Source of the DNA: Aquibacillus salsiterrae
GTDB lineage: Bacteria; Bacillota; Bacilli; Bacillales; Amphibacillaceae
Assembly: GCF_028416595.1 (NCBI RefSeq)
Contig: NZ_JAMQKC010000002.1
Span: 124,001-188,000, forward strand
DNA length: 64,000 bases
Direction: 5' to 3'
The notes beneath the pieces are model-generated. The model worked only from the letters and a program-made list of their open reading frames with translations. It was not told where the DNA came from and did no database searches. This document shows, piece by piece, positions 1 to 8,208 of the stretch; the first letter of the stretch is position 1, and every line of letters starts with the position of its first letter. The position numbers were made by a program, and so were the translations under genes.

Positions 1-147
1 AAAATTAACTATTGAAATAGTCGTGGAGAATGCTTTATTGCAAGGTTTTTGGAAATGTGTCGATTGATATTTAATGAATATTATTTCTGATAAGGCAGAC
101 ATACTATACTCGATACGGACATTAAAAGTTGTCCTTATTGGCTATGA

Positions 148-162
148 TGAATGCGTTTACAT
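148..162 (-). promoter_or_regulatory. cre site (CcpA operator) before the first operon
   Basis: Read on the minus strand, TGTAAACGCATTCA matches the Bacillus cre consensus TGNAANCGNWNNCA at every fixed position. A TATAAT box lies just downstream at 170-175, so the site covers the -35 region of the presumed promoter of the gene starting at 246. This position suits carbon catabolite repression, although a LacI-family repressor could bind the same kind of sequence. Confidence 0.7.
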
Positions 163-169
163 GATTTAC

Positions 170-175
170 TATAAT
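170..175 (+). promoter_or_regulatory. -10 box of the presumed first promoter
   Basis: A perfect TATAAT lies 71 bases before the start codon at 246. No good -35 box stands 17 bases upstream; the cre-like site occupies that place. The promoter is inferred. Confidence 0.4.
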
Positions 176-245
176 AACTAACCAATTGGTTGGGGGTGAG
201 AGGTGCTCAGTAATAACAGTAAATAAGGATGAAAGGTGGGTCAAG

Positions 246-1265
246 ATGTTAAAGGTTGCTGTCGTAGGGGTTAACAAAATAGGAAAACTCCATTGCCAAT
301 ACTACCATTTACATCCTGAAACAATGCTCGTTGCTGTTTGTGATCTAGTAGAAGAGAGAGCTAAACATGCAGCAGAAGCATATGGTGTTGCTTGCTATAC
401 AGATTTACAACGGATGCTTGAAGTAGAAGAAATAGATATAGTAAGCGTTGCTACGGCAGGAGAAGAAAATGGTAGTCATCACTATTTACCAGTCATGACG
501 GCAATTAAAGCTGGTAAGGATGTCTTAGTTGAAAAGCCAATCTCAAATAAGATTGAAGAAGCAAGGGAAATGGTTCAGCTAGCTAAGGAAAAACACGTTC
601 GGTTCGGTTGTAACTTGAACCATCGATTTGTCCCTGCAGCCTACAAAGGCAAGAAGTTAATTGAAACTGGAGAATTAGGCTCGTTACTATTCATTAACAT
701 GAAGCTAACGATTCAAAATCCAAAGGACTTGACACCATGGTTCCATATGCGTGCCCTTCATCCCCATTCCATCGATGTGATGCGCTATTTTGGTGGCGAA
801 ATAAGCCGTGTTCAGTCCTTTATGACTAAAGCCCCAGGTAGGGAGACATGGTCAACAGTTTCTGTTAATATGGAATTTGAATCTGGAACTGTTGGACATT
901 TGACGGGTAGCTATGATATGTCAAGAAGGCATCCAATCGAGTATTGTGAGGTTGCTGGTGACAATGGCCGGTTTGAAATTGATAATGTTTATGAAAGATT
1001 TACTTTTTATCCACACCAACGAGACGAACTTATTGCGACACGAAATTCTATTATGACAGGCGTTGGTAAATTCCACGATACATTTGCTAATCGTTTTGAT
1101 CAGTTCATTCGTGAAGTGAAAAACGCCGTCCCACCTGAAGAGATAAGCGCTTCTGGAGCAGATGCTCTTGCCGTGCAAGAAGTGATTGAAGCTGCAATAA
1201 AGTCCCATAGTAACCAGGGGTCTGTAGTGGAAGTGCCACAAATAAATCAGCATATCATCTCATGA
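246..1265 (+). CDS. Gfo/Idh/MocA-family oxidoreductase, copy 1
   Basis: This is a 339-residue NAD(P)-dependent sugar or polyol dehydrogenase of the Gfo/Idh/MocA family, cytoplasmic, with an N-terminal Rossmann domain (about 1-125) and a C-terminal alpha/beta domain. The family EKP motif (VLVEKPIS, near residue 99), which carries the catalytic lysine, is present. The nucleotide-binding loop reads GVNKIG at residues 8-13, so the second glycine of GxGxxG is Asn. The paralogue at 5635-6651 keeps GVGNIG and is otherwise closely similar over its full length. I chose ATG 246 because AAAGGTGGG lies 5 bases upstream and the paralogue begins at the same point; a longer reading from TTG 186 lacks a site. 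It is the first gene of the importer locus, and the substrate is unknown. Confidence 0.88.
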   Translation: MLKVAVVGVNKIGKLHCQYYHLHPETMLVAVCDLVEERAKHAAEAYGVACYTDLQRMLEVEEIDIVSVATAGEENGSHHYLPVMTAIKAGKDVLVEKPISNKIEEAREMVQLAKEKHVRFGCNLNHRFVPAAYKGKKLIETGELGSLLFINMKLTIQNPKDLTPWFHMRALHPHSIDVMRYFGGEISRVQSFMTKAPGRETWSTVSVNMEFESGTVGHLTGSYDMSRRHPIEYCEVAGDNGRFEIDNVYERFTFYPHQRDELIATRNSIMTGVGKFHDTFANRFDQFIREVKNAVPPEEISASGADALAVQEVIEAAIKSHSNQGSVVEVPQINQHIIS

Positions 1266-1328
1266 AACTCTACTAACTTATCCAAGTTTCTAAAAAAGTA
1301 CCCTGAATAGCTAAGTGTAAAAAACAAT

Positions 1329-1343
1329 TTGTAAGCGATTACA
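1329..1343 (+). promoter_or_regulatory. cre site before the importer genes
   Basis: TTGTAAGCGATTACA matches the cre consensus WTGNAANCGNWNNCA at every fixed position. It lies 43 bases before the binding-protein start, in the gap after the first dehydrogenase. The importer may therefore have its own CcpA-controlled promoter; a TATAAA-like -10 occurs at 1364-1369. Confidence 0.7.
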
Positions 1344-1386
1344 ACTAATTAAGGGGTTGTATTATAAATAAAGGGAGGAATTGTTA

Positions 1387-2757
1387 ATGCGTCAGGTCAA
1401 ACTAAATTGGCTCACGTTTCTAGTTGGTGCAGTTCTATTTATGTTTTTGCTTGTAGGATGTAATAGCTCGGAAGGGGAAACTGCTTCAGGAGATGATAGT
1501 GGGGGAGAATCTGGTAGTGAAACATCTTCAGGCAGTGATGATGGAGGTACATCAGATGAGCCTGTTGAATTAAGTATTTTGGTTTCAGAAACTGCATCTA
1601 CACCAGGTTTTAAAAAAGTTTTAGAGGGCATTGAAAGGGATTTGAATATTAAAACAAAAGTAGAAGTTCGCCCCGGTGGTCCTGAAGGGGAAAATATCGT
1701 TAAGACCCGTCTGGCAACTGGTGAAATGTCAGATTTAACTTTATTTAACTCGGGGTCTTTGTTAATGGCATTAAATCCAGAAAAGTATTTTGTTAATCTG
1801 TCTAATGAACCATTTATGGATCGTATTATGGATTCCTATAAACCTGTAGTTACAAGTAACGGAAAATTATTTGGAATTCCAGCGAGGTCAAGTCAAGTCG
1901 GTGCATGGCTCTATAATAAAAAGATCTATAAAGAGCTTAATTTGGAAGTACCAAAGACATGGGATGAATTAATGGAGAACAATGAAAAAATCAAAGCAGC
2001 AGGAAAAACAGCTGTTATTGGTACTTATGGAGAAACCTGGACTTCCCAGCTTCCAATTCTAGCCGACTACTATAATGTACAGGCTGAGGTTCCAGACTTT
2101 GCTGATAGCTATACAGAGGGTGAAGCAAAGTATTCTAATACCCCTCAAGCTTTACGTGGATTTGCTCGAATTCAAGAGATTGGTGAAAGAGGATTTATGA
2201 ATGAGGATTATACTGTTGCTACTTACGATCAGGGGATGAAGATGTTAGCGGAAGGAACTGGTGCACATTATCCAATGCTGACACAAGTGTTGCCACTAAT
2301 AGCTGAAAATTTTGGTGATAAGGTTAATGATATCGGTGCATTCCCGCAACCAAGTGACGATCCGTCAGTTAATGGTCATACGGTGTGGATGCCGGACGCT
2401 ATAATGATTAATAAAGAGACTGAAAAATTGGAAGCTGCGAAAAAGTGGCTAGAGTATTATATTTCTGAAGAGGGAATAGCTGCATATCAGGAAGGTGACA
2501 AGAGTATAGGGCCGTTTGTTATAAAAGGTGTAGATTTACCAGAGGATGCTTATCCGGCTGTAAAGGAACTAGTTCCATATTTTGAATCTGGTAATGTTGC
2601 CCCGGCACTTGAATTTGTTTCTCCGATTAAAGGACCTAACCTACCGCAAATTTGTACTTCAGTTGGAAGCGGACAAATGACAGCTGAAGAAGCAGCTAAA
2701 ATGTATGACGATGATGTAAAGAAACAAGCGAAACAATTGGGACTAAACTGGGATTAA
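1387..2757 (+). CDS. sugar ABC importer substrate-binding lipoprotein (CUT1 type)
   Basis: This extracellular solute-binding protein family 1 member captures the sugar for the two permeases that follow. It has a lipoprotein signal peptide ending in a lipobox (LLVGC, cysteine near residue 25), then a Ser/Gly/Asp-rich linker of about 30 residues, then the binding domain, 456 residues in all. I chose ATG 1387 because GGGAGG ends 8 bases upstream; TTG 1381, in the same frame, is too close to that site. No ATP-binding subunit is encoded nearby, so a shared MsmX-type ATPase elsewhere probably drives transport, as is known for CUT1 importers in Bacillus. The ligand cannot be told from sequence; neighbours suggest a sugar, polyol or sugar acid. 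Confidence 0.88.
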   Translation: MRQVKLNWLTFLVGAVLFMFLLVGCNSSEGETASGDDSGGESGSETSSGSDDGGTSDEPVELSILVSETASTPGFKKVLEGIERDLNIKTKVEVRPGGPEGENIVKTRLATGEMSDLTLFNSGSLLMALNPEKYFVNLSNEPFMDRIMDSYKPVVTSNGKLFGIPARSSQVGAWLYNKKIYKELNLEVPKTWDELMENNEKIKAAGKTAVIGTYGETWTSQLPILADYYNVQAEVPDFADSYTEGEAKYSNTPQALRGFARIQEIGERGFMNEDYTVATYDQGMKMLAEGTGAHYPMLTQVLPLIAENFGDKVNDIGAFPQPSDDPSVNGHTVWMPDAIMINKETEKLEAAKKWLEYYISEEGIAAYQEGDKSIGPFVIKGVDLPEDAYPAVKELVPYFESGNVAPALEFVSPIKGPNLPQICTSVGSGQMTAEEAAKMYDDDVKKQAKQLGLNWD

Positions 2758-2772
2758 GTTCCAATAAAATTT

Positions 2773-2803
2773 AATGGAACTCTGTATTTGACGGAGTTCC
2801 ATT
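2773..2803 (+). terminator. intercistronic hairpin after the binding-protein gene
   Basis: A 10-bp perfect stem (AATGGAACTC with GAGTTCCATT) has an 11-base loop and no T-run. Its position between binding-protein and permease genes suggests an attenuator or mRNA-stabilising hairpin that favours the binding protein. Confidence 0.6.
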
Positions 2804-2830
2804 TCCTCTAAAGAAAGGAGCTGAAGATAT

Positions 2831-3697
2831 TTGAACAACTCAATGAAAAAGATTTATCCGTTGTACTTTCTAATTCCTGCTGCTCTAATTTATTGTACGT
2901 TTTTTTTGCTTCCTACTTCAATGGCCTTTTTTTATGGTATGACTTGGTGGACATTAGATGATTGGGAATTCATATGGTTTGACAACTATATTCAATTTTT
3001 TAAAGAACCATCTTTACGAATTGGTTTTCAAAATACACTAATATACGCTTTTAGCACGATGGGTGGAAAGGTTATCCTTGGCTTATTATTAGCAGTTTTT
3101 CTTTGTTCAAAGATTAGGAACAAAAGCCTATTACGGTCAGTTGTATTCTTTCCAGCATTACTTAGTACGATTGCAGTTGGTTTCACATTTAGCGCCATGA
3201 TGCATCCAACGAATGGCCTTATAAATAAAGCACTAGGAATATTGGGGATTGAAGGACCTAATTGGTTAGGTAATCCGAAAATTGCTTTATTATCTGTTGC
3301 ATTAACTGATATCTGGAAAGGTGTAGGGATTGCGACTGTTATATTTATTGCAGGAATAATGGCTATACCAAAGCATTACTATGAGGCGCTGAAAATTGAT
3401 GGCGGAAATGCTCTTCAATCATTTTTTCATATAACGTTGCCACTTTCCCGTCCAGCAATGAACACTGTAATCATTTTGGCTCTTATCGGTGGACTTCGTA
3501 CATTTGATTTAGTTTGGGCAATGACTGGCGGTGGGCCAGGATTTAGTACGGACTTACTAGCCTCCATCGTTTATAAGCAGTACGCCAGTGGTTTCTTCGG
3601 ATTAGCAACAGCAGGTAATGTGATGTTATTTGTCTTTGTTGCCCTAGTTGCATTCCCAATCTTCAGATTCCTAAATCGGAAAGAGGTGGATCTATGA
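2831..3697 (+). CDS. sugar ABC importer permease 1 (MalF/UgpA type)
   Basis: This 288-residue inner-membrane subunit of a CUT1 importer has six predicted membrane segments. The cytoplasmic EAA loop that contacts the ATPase is visible near residues 187-206 (YYEALKIDGGNALQSFF). Start TTG 2831 is supported by AAAGGAG ending 10 bases upstream; the first in-frame ATG (2843) is too far from it. The stop overlaps the next start by 4 bases (ATGA), indicating translational coupling with permease 2. It works with the lipoprotein upstream, and no ATPase is encoded in the window. Confidence 0.9.
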   Translation: MNNSMKKIYPLYFLIPAALIYCTFFLLPTSMAFFYGMTWWTLDDWEFIWFDNYIQFFKEPSLRIGFQNTLIYAFSTMGGKVILGLLLAVFLCSKIRNKSLLRSVVFFPALLSTIAVGFTFSAMMHPTNGLINKALGILGIEGPNWLGNPKIALLSVALTDIWKGVGIATVIFIAGIMAIPKHYYEALKIDGGNALQSFFHITLPLSRPAMNTVIILALIGGLRTFDLVWAMTGGGPGFSTDLLASIVYKQYASGFFGLATAGNVMLFVFVALVAFPIFRFLNRKEVDL

Positions 3698-4599
3698 GTT
3701 CAAAACAAGAAGAGATTATTACGCAATATCAACAGGAGTCTTCAGTTCAAGTGGTCAAAACAATGGCGAGGAAAAAAGTTAATAAAGGATTAATTCTAAT
3801 TGAGTCCTTTGCGTTTTTAATTGCCATAATTTTTTTCGGGATTCCCTTTTATTTTGTCATTATTAATTCTTTGAAAGATAGTGGTGGGGCTGCGGAGTTA
3901 AATCTTTCATGGCCTGATAATTTTCAATTTTTACAGAACTATCAAGAGGTTCTTACACTTAATGATGGAATAGTTTTAAGAGCTTTTCTAAATAGTTCTC
4001 TAATTACTATCAGTTCTATTATTGTAATTATTTTCATTTGTTCGATGGCGGGGTTTATTCTTTCACGTCGTCAAGGAATGGCTAAAAAACTAAATTACGT
4101 TATTTTGATAGGACTAATGATTCCGCCTACTATTGTCCCTACCATTTGGCTATTACAAAAAATTGGGCTATTTAAGACATTTCCAGGGATTATTTTTTTG
4201 GAGTCCGCCTTACAATTCTCGTTTGCGTGTTTACTCTATACGGCATTTGTTGCAACGATACCAAAGGAACTAGATGAAGCTGCTCTAATGGATGGGTGTG
4301 GACCGTTTAGCTTATTTTTCAAAATTATTTTTCCGTTACTAAAACCTGTTACTTCAACTGTAATCGTGTTATCATCAATTCAAATCTATAACGATTTTGA
4401 AAACATGCTTTACTTTTTCCCTGGTGCAGATAATGCGACTGTACAGTTAACACTGTATAACTTTACTGGTATTTACGGAACGTCCTATCATTTATTATTT
4501 GCTGACGTCCTGTTAATTTCAATTCCTCCATTAGTTTTATTTATTTTCTTTAACAAAAAGATCGTTGATGGGATGACAGCTGGTGCTGTAAAGGGGTAA
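3694..4599 (+). CDS. sugar ABC importer permease 2 (MalG/UgpE type)
   Basis: This is the second CUT1 membrane subunit, 301 residues. It has a hydrophilic N-terminal tail of about 30 residues longer than usual, then six predicted membrane segments. The EAA loop is LDEAALMDGCGPFSLFF. It overlaps the previous gene by 4 bases and has GAGGTGG upstream. The C-terminus MTAGAVKG is typical of MalG-like permeases. It pairs with the preceding permease to form the channel. A 200-base gap with a weak hairpin and a cre-like site follows. Confidence 0.9.
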   Translation: MSSKQEEIITQYQQESSVQVVKTMARKKVNKGLILIESFAFLIAIIFFGIPFYFVIINSLKDSGGAAELNLSWPDNFQFLQNYQEVLTLNDGIVLRAFLNSSLITISSIIVIIFICSMAGFILSRRQGMAKKLNYVILIGLMIPPTIVPTIWLLQKIGLFKTFPGIIFLESALQFSFACLLYTAFVATIPKELDEAALMDGCGPFSLFFKIIFPLLKPVTSTVIVLSSIQIYNDFENMLYFFPGADNATVQLTLYNFTGIYGTSYHLLFADVLLISIPPLVLFIFFNKKIVDGMTAGAVKG

Positions 4600-4764
4600 T
4601 TAGAATCCTGTAGCAGCAGCTTGGGCTCTATTACCCAGCTTGTGTCCTCATTGACCAAGATTAAGGCGTAATAAACCATGAATGATTGCTCAGGAACCAT
4701 TATGATAAATATATACCATAAGGTTTAGGCAAGACATCAGAAAGAAATGTCTTTTAATTGAAAA

Positions 4765-4779
4765 TTGTAAGCGCTTAAT
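4765..4779 (+). promoter_or_regulatory. imperfect cre site
   Basis: TTGTAAGCGCTTAAT keeps the palindromic core TGTAAGCGCTTA but ends in AT rather than CA. It lies 28 bases before the start at 4808, so the second half of the locus may be repressed separately by CcpA. Confidence 0.5.
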
Positions 4780-4807
4780 AATGTTGAAAAAACAAGGGGG
4801 AAACGTG

Positions 4808-5638
4808 ATGAAACTAGGTGTAAATTCAGTACTTTTTAGTGGTTATGACTTACAGACGGCAATTGAATACATCAAATTCAGTGGATATGATGGATTGGAA
4901 TTGTCTTCTATTGTTGGAATGGTAGAACACCTGACTGATACGGCCGGTGATCATGAGTTAAATGAGATTAGAAAAGTGGTAGATGAAGCTGGATTAGAGC
5001 TATATTGTGTCGAGGCGGCTACAAATATTCTTGTTCCAGAGAATAGGGAACGAACTAAGCGTGTATTTGAACGTGCAGCAAAGCTCGGCATTCCGATGGT
5101 AACGACAGGAAGTGCTGGGAAATCGGATGATGAAGAAACGACAGAGGCTTCCATTCGAGCCATTGAAGAACTGGCGCAAGCAGCTAGTGACGTCGGTATA
5201 CGCTATGCATTAAAGCTCCATTATGGTCAGAGCATTTATAACACCAAGACAGCACTACGTCTCATGGATGAAGTAAAACATCCAGGACTCGGACTCAATT
5301 TTGACGCGACACATGTCGGGCGGGTTGGAGATAATCCGGTCGAGGCGATTGGTGCCCTTCACAAATACATCATTCACACACACATTCGCGACACATTTAT
5401 AGAACAATTGAAAATAGCTGCACCAGAGTTCCAGACTGCTGGTCGTGGAACAGTTCCATTAAAGGCCGTGGTAGACAAAATGATCGAAACAGGCTACGAG
5501 GGTGCGACTGTACTTGAAATTATCGGTGCAAAGGATTATAAGCTTCCAGAAGTAGTCGCAATTGCTGCTGAAAGCCGTGGTTACTTAAGTCGATTATTTG
5601 AAGAAGCAAAGGAAAAAAGGGAGGAATTACAAATATGA
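4808..5638 (+). CDS. TIM-barrel sugar phosphate isomerase/epimerase family protein
   Basis: A 276-residue protein of the xylose-isomerase-like TIM-barrel family (the AP endonuclease 2 fold used by IolE, IolI and other epimerases). Visible family features are the N-terminal strand LGVNSVLFSG, the helix with GYDGLELSS, the metal-site strands (LNFDATHVGR, HTHIRDTF) and the late glutamate in ATVLEIIG. It probably isomerises or epimerises the keto-sugar made by the adjacent dehydrogenases. ATG 4808 is chosen because AAGGGGG lies 7 bases upstream, inside the longer reading from ATG 4781. Its stop overlaps the next start by 4 bases, so the two are coupled. The exact reaction is unknown. Confidence 0.82.
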   Translation: MKLGVNSVLFSGYDLQTAIEYIKFSGYDGLELSSIVGMVEHLTDTAGDHELNEIRKVVDEAGLELYCVEAATNILVPENRERTKRVFERAAKLGIPMVTTGSAGKSDDEETTEASIRAIEELAQAASDVGIRYALKLHYGQSIYNTKTALRLMDEVKHPGLGLNFDATHVGRVGDNPVEAIGALHKYIIHTHIRDTFIEQLKIAAPEFQTAGRGTVPLKAVVDKMIETGYEGATVLEIIGAKDYKLPEVVAIAAESRGYLSRLFEEAKEKREELQI

Positions 5639-6651
5639 AGGTTGCAGTAATTGGTGTAGGAAATATCGGTAAAATTCATTGCCGTTATTATAGTGAAAAT
5701 CCTGATGTTGAGCTTGTTGCAGTTTGTGATTTAATCCCTGAACGTGCAAAAGCGATGGCTGATTTGTACGGATGTAAAGCGTATGAAGACATGCACTTGA
5801 TGCTAGAAAAAGAAGAGATTGATATTGTAAGTGTTGCTACAGCTGGTGAGGAAAATGGTGGAGATCACTATGAACCAGCAGTTCTTGCAATTGAGGCTGG
5901 TAAAGATGTGTTGGTTGAAAAGCCTATCTCAAATAATATCGAGCACGCTCGTGCATTGGTGCAGCTAGCTAGGAAAAAAGGAGTTCGTTTAGTGAGTAAC
6001 TTAAACCACCGCTTCGTTCCTGCTGCGTACAAAGGGAAAGAATTGATTGAAAAAGACGAACTAGGCACGCTGCTATTCTTAAATATGAAATTAACCATTC
6101 AGAATCCACAAGAGTCTAGTCCATGGTTCCACCTAAGAGCACTCCATCCGCACTCTGTTGACGTTATGCGCTACTTTGCAGGTGATATTAAGCGGGTACA
6201 GGCATTTATGACTAAAGCACCAGGAAGAGAAATTTGGTCAACTGCATCCATTAACATGGAGTTTGAATCAGGGGCCGTTGGTCACTTGACTGGTAGCTAT
6301 GACATGGCTGGCCGTCATCCAATTGAATACTGCGAGGTGGCTGGAAATAAAGGACGTTTTATTATTGATAACGTCTACGAAAATTTCACCTTTTATCCAC
6401 ATGCAAGTGATGAGCTATTAGTATTGCGTAATTCGATTATGTCTGGGGTTGGAAGCTTCCAAGAAACATTTAAAAATCGGTTAAACCACTTTATCCAGCA
6501 GGTCAAAGAAGGTGTTGCGCCTGAGGATATGGAAGCATCTGGTGCCCATGCACTAGCAGGCCAAGAAGTAATAGAAGCAGCTATTCAATCACATCTAACT
6601 AATGGTGCTGTAGTCGATGTGCCAAAATTAGGAGAGGAAATCACGTTATGA
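5635..6651 (+). CDS. Gfo/Idh/MocA-family oxidoreductase, copy 2
   Basis: This 338-residue paralogue of the protein at 246-1265 has an intact nucleotide-binding loop (GVGNIG, residues 7-12) and the catalytic EKP motif (VLVEKPIS). The C-terminal domain shares long stretches with copy 1, such as WFHLRALHPHSVDVMRYF. It is translationally coupled on both sides: 4-base overlaps with the isomerase before it and the rhodopsin-transducer-like gene after it. The two dehydrogenases may act at different steps, as in inositol catabolism where IdhA and IolX/IolW coexist, or form a mixed complex. Function as an NAD(P)-dependent sugar or polyol dehydrogenase is secure at family level only. Confidence 0.9.
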   Translation: MKVAVIGVGNIGKIHCRYYSENPDVELVAVCDLIPERAKAMADLYGCKAYEDMHLMLEKEEIDIVSVATAGEENGGDHYEPAVLAIEAGKDVLVEKPISNNIEHARALVQLARKKGVRLVSNLNHRFVPAAYKGKELIEKDELGTLLFLNMKLTIQNPQESSPWFHLRALHPHSVDVMRYFAGDIKRVQAFMTKAPGREIWSTASINMEFESGAVGHLTGSYDMAGRHPIEYCEVAGNKGRFIIDNVYENFTFYPHASDELLVLRNSIMSGVGSFQETFKNRLNHFIQQVKEGVAPEDMEASGAHALAGQEVIEAAIQSHLTNGAVVDVPKLGEEITL

Positions 6652-7010
6652 TTGGAAAGAAAAAATGGATTATTCCTGATGGATTTTTGCAACCAAAGAG
6701 TACTGGAGACCAAATTAGTCATGAGGCTGTCTGTGTTCTTAATTTAGAGGATACGGATGCAGAAATTAAACTAACCTTTTATTTTGAAGACAGAGAGCCA
6801 ATGACAGATTTTGTGTCAACCTGTGGTGCGAAGCGTACCCACCATATTCGCTTAGATAAATTAACAGATAAACAAGGGCAAGAAGTACCTAGGGGAATTC
6901 CTTATGCGATTGAGGTTGATAGCAATGTTCCAGTTGTTGTCCAACATAGTCGTCTCGATACCTCACAAGAAGCGCTGGCATTGTTTACAACAATGGCTTA
7001 CTCGGGCTGA
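6648..7010 (+). CDS. sensory rhodopsin transducer (ASRT) family protein
   Basis: This 120-residue protein belongs to the family named after the Anabaena sensory rhodopsin transducer (PF07100 by recollection). Visible family features are the N-terminal W-x-I-x-x-G segment, SHEAVCVLN, the YFEDREP strand, HHIRLDKL, and the C-terminal VVVQHSRLDTSQ. No rhodopsin gene is near. The family has been proposed to be a general small-molecule, probably sugar-related, binding beta-sandwich, and members often sit beside sugar genes as here. It overlaps the preceding dehydrogenase by 4 bases, so it is made with it and may bind the pathway substrate or assist the enzyme. It is soluble with no signal peptide. 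Confidence 0.8.
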   Translation: MIGKKKWIIPDGFLQPKSTGDQISHEAVCVLNLEDTDAEIKLTFYFEDREPMTDFVSTCGAKRTHHIRLDKLTDKQGQEVPRGIPYAIEVDSNVPVVVQHSRLDTSQEALALFTTMAYSG

Positions 7011-7125
7011 GCAGAATCTTTAGATTGGTTGAGCTGGGCGCTGTAGAAATATTGGAGTACGACTCGAATTCCTACTCCTAATCTACTTTACAAATTCCAA
7101 TCTAGTAGAAGGGCGGAATGAATAT

Positions 7126-8088
7126 ATGAGGTTAAGAGGTAGTCAATTTATGAGTGAGAAGGATTTTCCCTTTTGGATTAACCATAAAATTCACACAGAC
7201 AGAAACTTGCCTCCTATTCATGGACACGATTTCGTTGAGGTTGTTTATGTAACGGACGGAGAAGCAGAGCATATTTTTGAAGGGGAGTTGTATCACGTAT
7301 CGGCTGGTGATGTGTTTATCATCAATCCTGGCGAGGTCCATACTTACAAGCTAAAAGAAGATAGTCAGCTAAGTATTATTAACTGTCTATTTATGCCGAC
7401 ACTATTTGATGAGGTTTGGTTGAGAGGATTAGGAATTTCTGAATCGATGGACTATTTTTACGTACACCCTTTCTTAGATAAAAGTGAGCGATTTCACAGG
7501 TGCTTAAATCTTCGTGGTCAGGAAGCAGAGGAGACGTATCGTTTGTTACAAAATATGATAAATGAGTTTGAGTCAAAAAGGAACGGTTATGCAACCTTGA
7601 TTCGCCTTCAATTGGTGCAGTTGTTAGTCCAATTATCAAGGATGTATCAAAAGGTAAATGGTGATTCGCGACAAACGAACGTGAAAAGTGAGGAACGGAA
7701 AACATTTATTCAGCGCATTTGTGGATACTTGGAGAGACATTATGATCAAAAGCTTACCCTTACGATTCTTTCTGAATTATTCAATATCAGCTCAAGGCAT
7801 TTAAATCGAATTTTTAAAGAAGAAACCGGTAAAACCGTTATTGAATTTGTTCACCAGGTAAGAATTAACCGAGCAAAAAAACTATTAACCGAATCCGATG
7901 CGAAAATTATTTGCATTGCGATGGATGTAGGATATGATGATCCAGCTTTTTTCACTCGTTTATTTAGTCGGATGGTTGGATGTTCTCCGGGTAAATACCG
8001 AGAAAAAATAAACGGTAATGTAGTTGTTAATGGAATCACTTTAGACGAAACGAGTGTAACCGAATCACATATCCAAACCATCTGTTAA
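7126..8088 (+). CDS. AraC-family regulator with cupin sensor domain
   Basis: A 320-residue regulator. Residues about 10-120 form a cupin (HGHDFVEVVYVTDGEAEHIF, then GDVFIINPGEVH) that probably binds the pathway sugar. The C-terminal 100 residues contain two AraC helix-turn-helix motifs (LTLTILSELFNISSRHLNRI, and IAMDVGYDDPAFFTRLFSRM with the usual SPGKYR end). It probably activates the surrounding catabolic locus. Two starts are possible: ATG 7126 with GAAGGGCGG 9 bases upstream, and ATG 7150 with AAGAGG 10 bases upstream; the latter gives the more typical N-terminus for this regulator type. Confidence 0.88.
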   Translation: MRLRGSQFMSEKDFPFWINHKIHTDRNLPPIHGHDFVEVVYVTDGEAEHIFEGELYHVSAGDVFIINPGEVHTYKLKEDSQLSIINCLFMPTLFDEVWLRGLGISESMDYFYVHPFLDKSERFHRCLNLRGQEAEETYRLLQNMINEFESKRNGYATLIRLQLVQLLVQLSRMYQKVNGDSRQTNVKSEERKTFIQRICGYLERHYDQKLTLTILSELFNISSRHLNRIFKEETGKTVIEFVHQVRINRAKKLLTESDAKIICIAMDVGYDDPAFFTRLFSRMVGCSPGKYREKINGNVVVNGITLDETSVTESHIQTIC

Positions 8089-8133
8089 CCTATCAAGGTA
8101 ATGATAACGTAAATAGGAATCGACAAAAAAATA

Positions 8134-8192
8134 GAGCTGACTAGCTTGTCTATTCCTGTCGGGTCTAGCAAGGCGCCCTGCGCTTTTCTTAA
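8134..8192 (+). repeat. dispersed palindromic repeat, partial copy (right end)
   Basis: The segment carries the right-end signature of the family, AAGGCGCCCTGCGC followed by TTTTCTTA, plus parts of the central CCTGTCGGG arm. It lies between the AraC gene and the sulfatase-like gene, ending about 17 bases before the latter's start codon. Confidence 0.6.
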
Positions 8193-8208
8193 ATAAAGGA
8201 GGATTTCT

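Noticed and set aside
921-1253. Long minus-strand frame inside the first dehydrogenase gene
   Set aside because: It is antisense to a well-supported coding region, has no ribosome binding site, and its composition is not protein-like.
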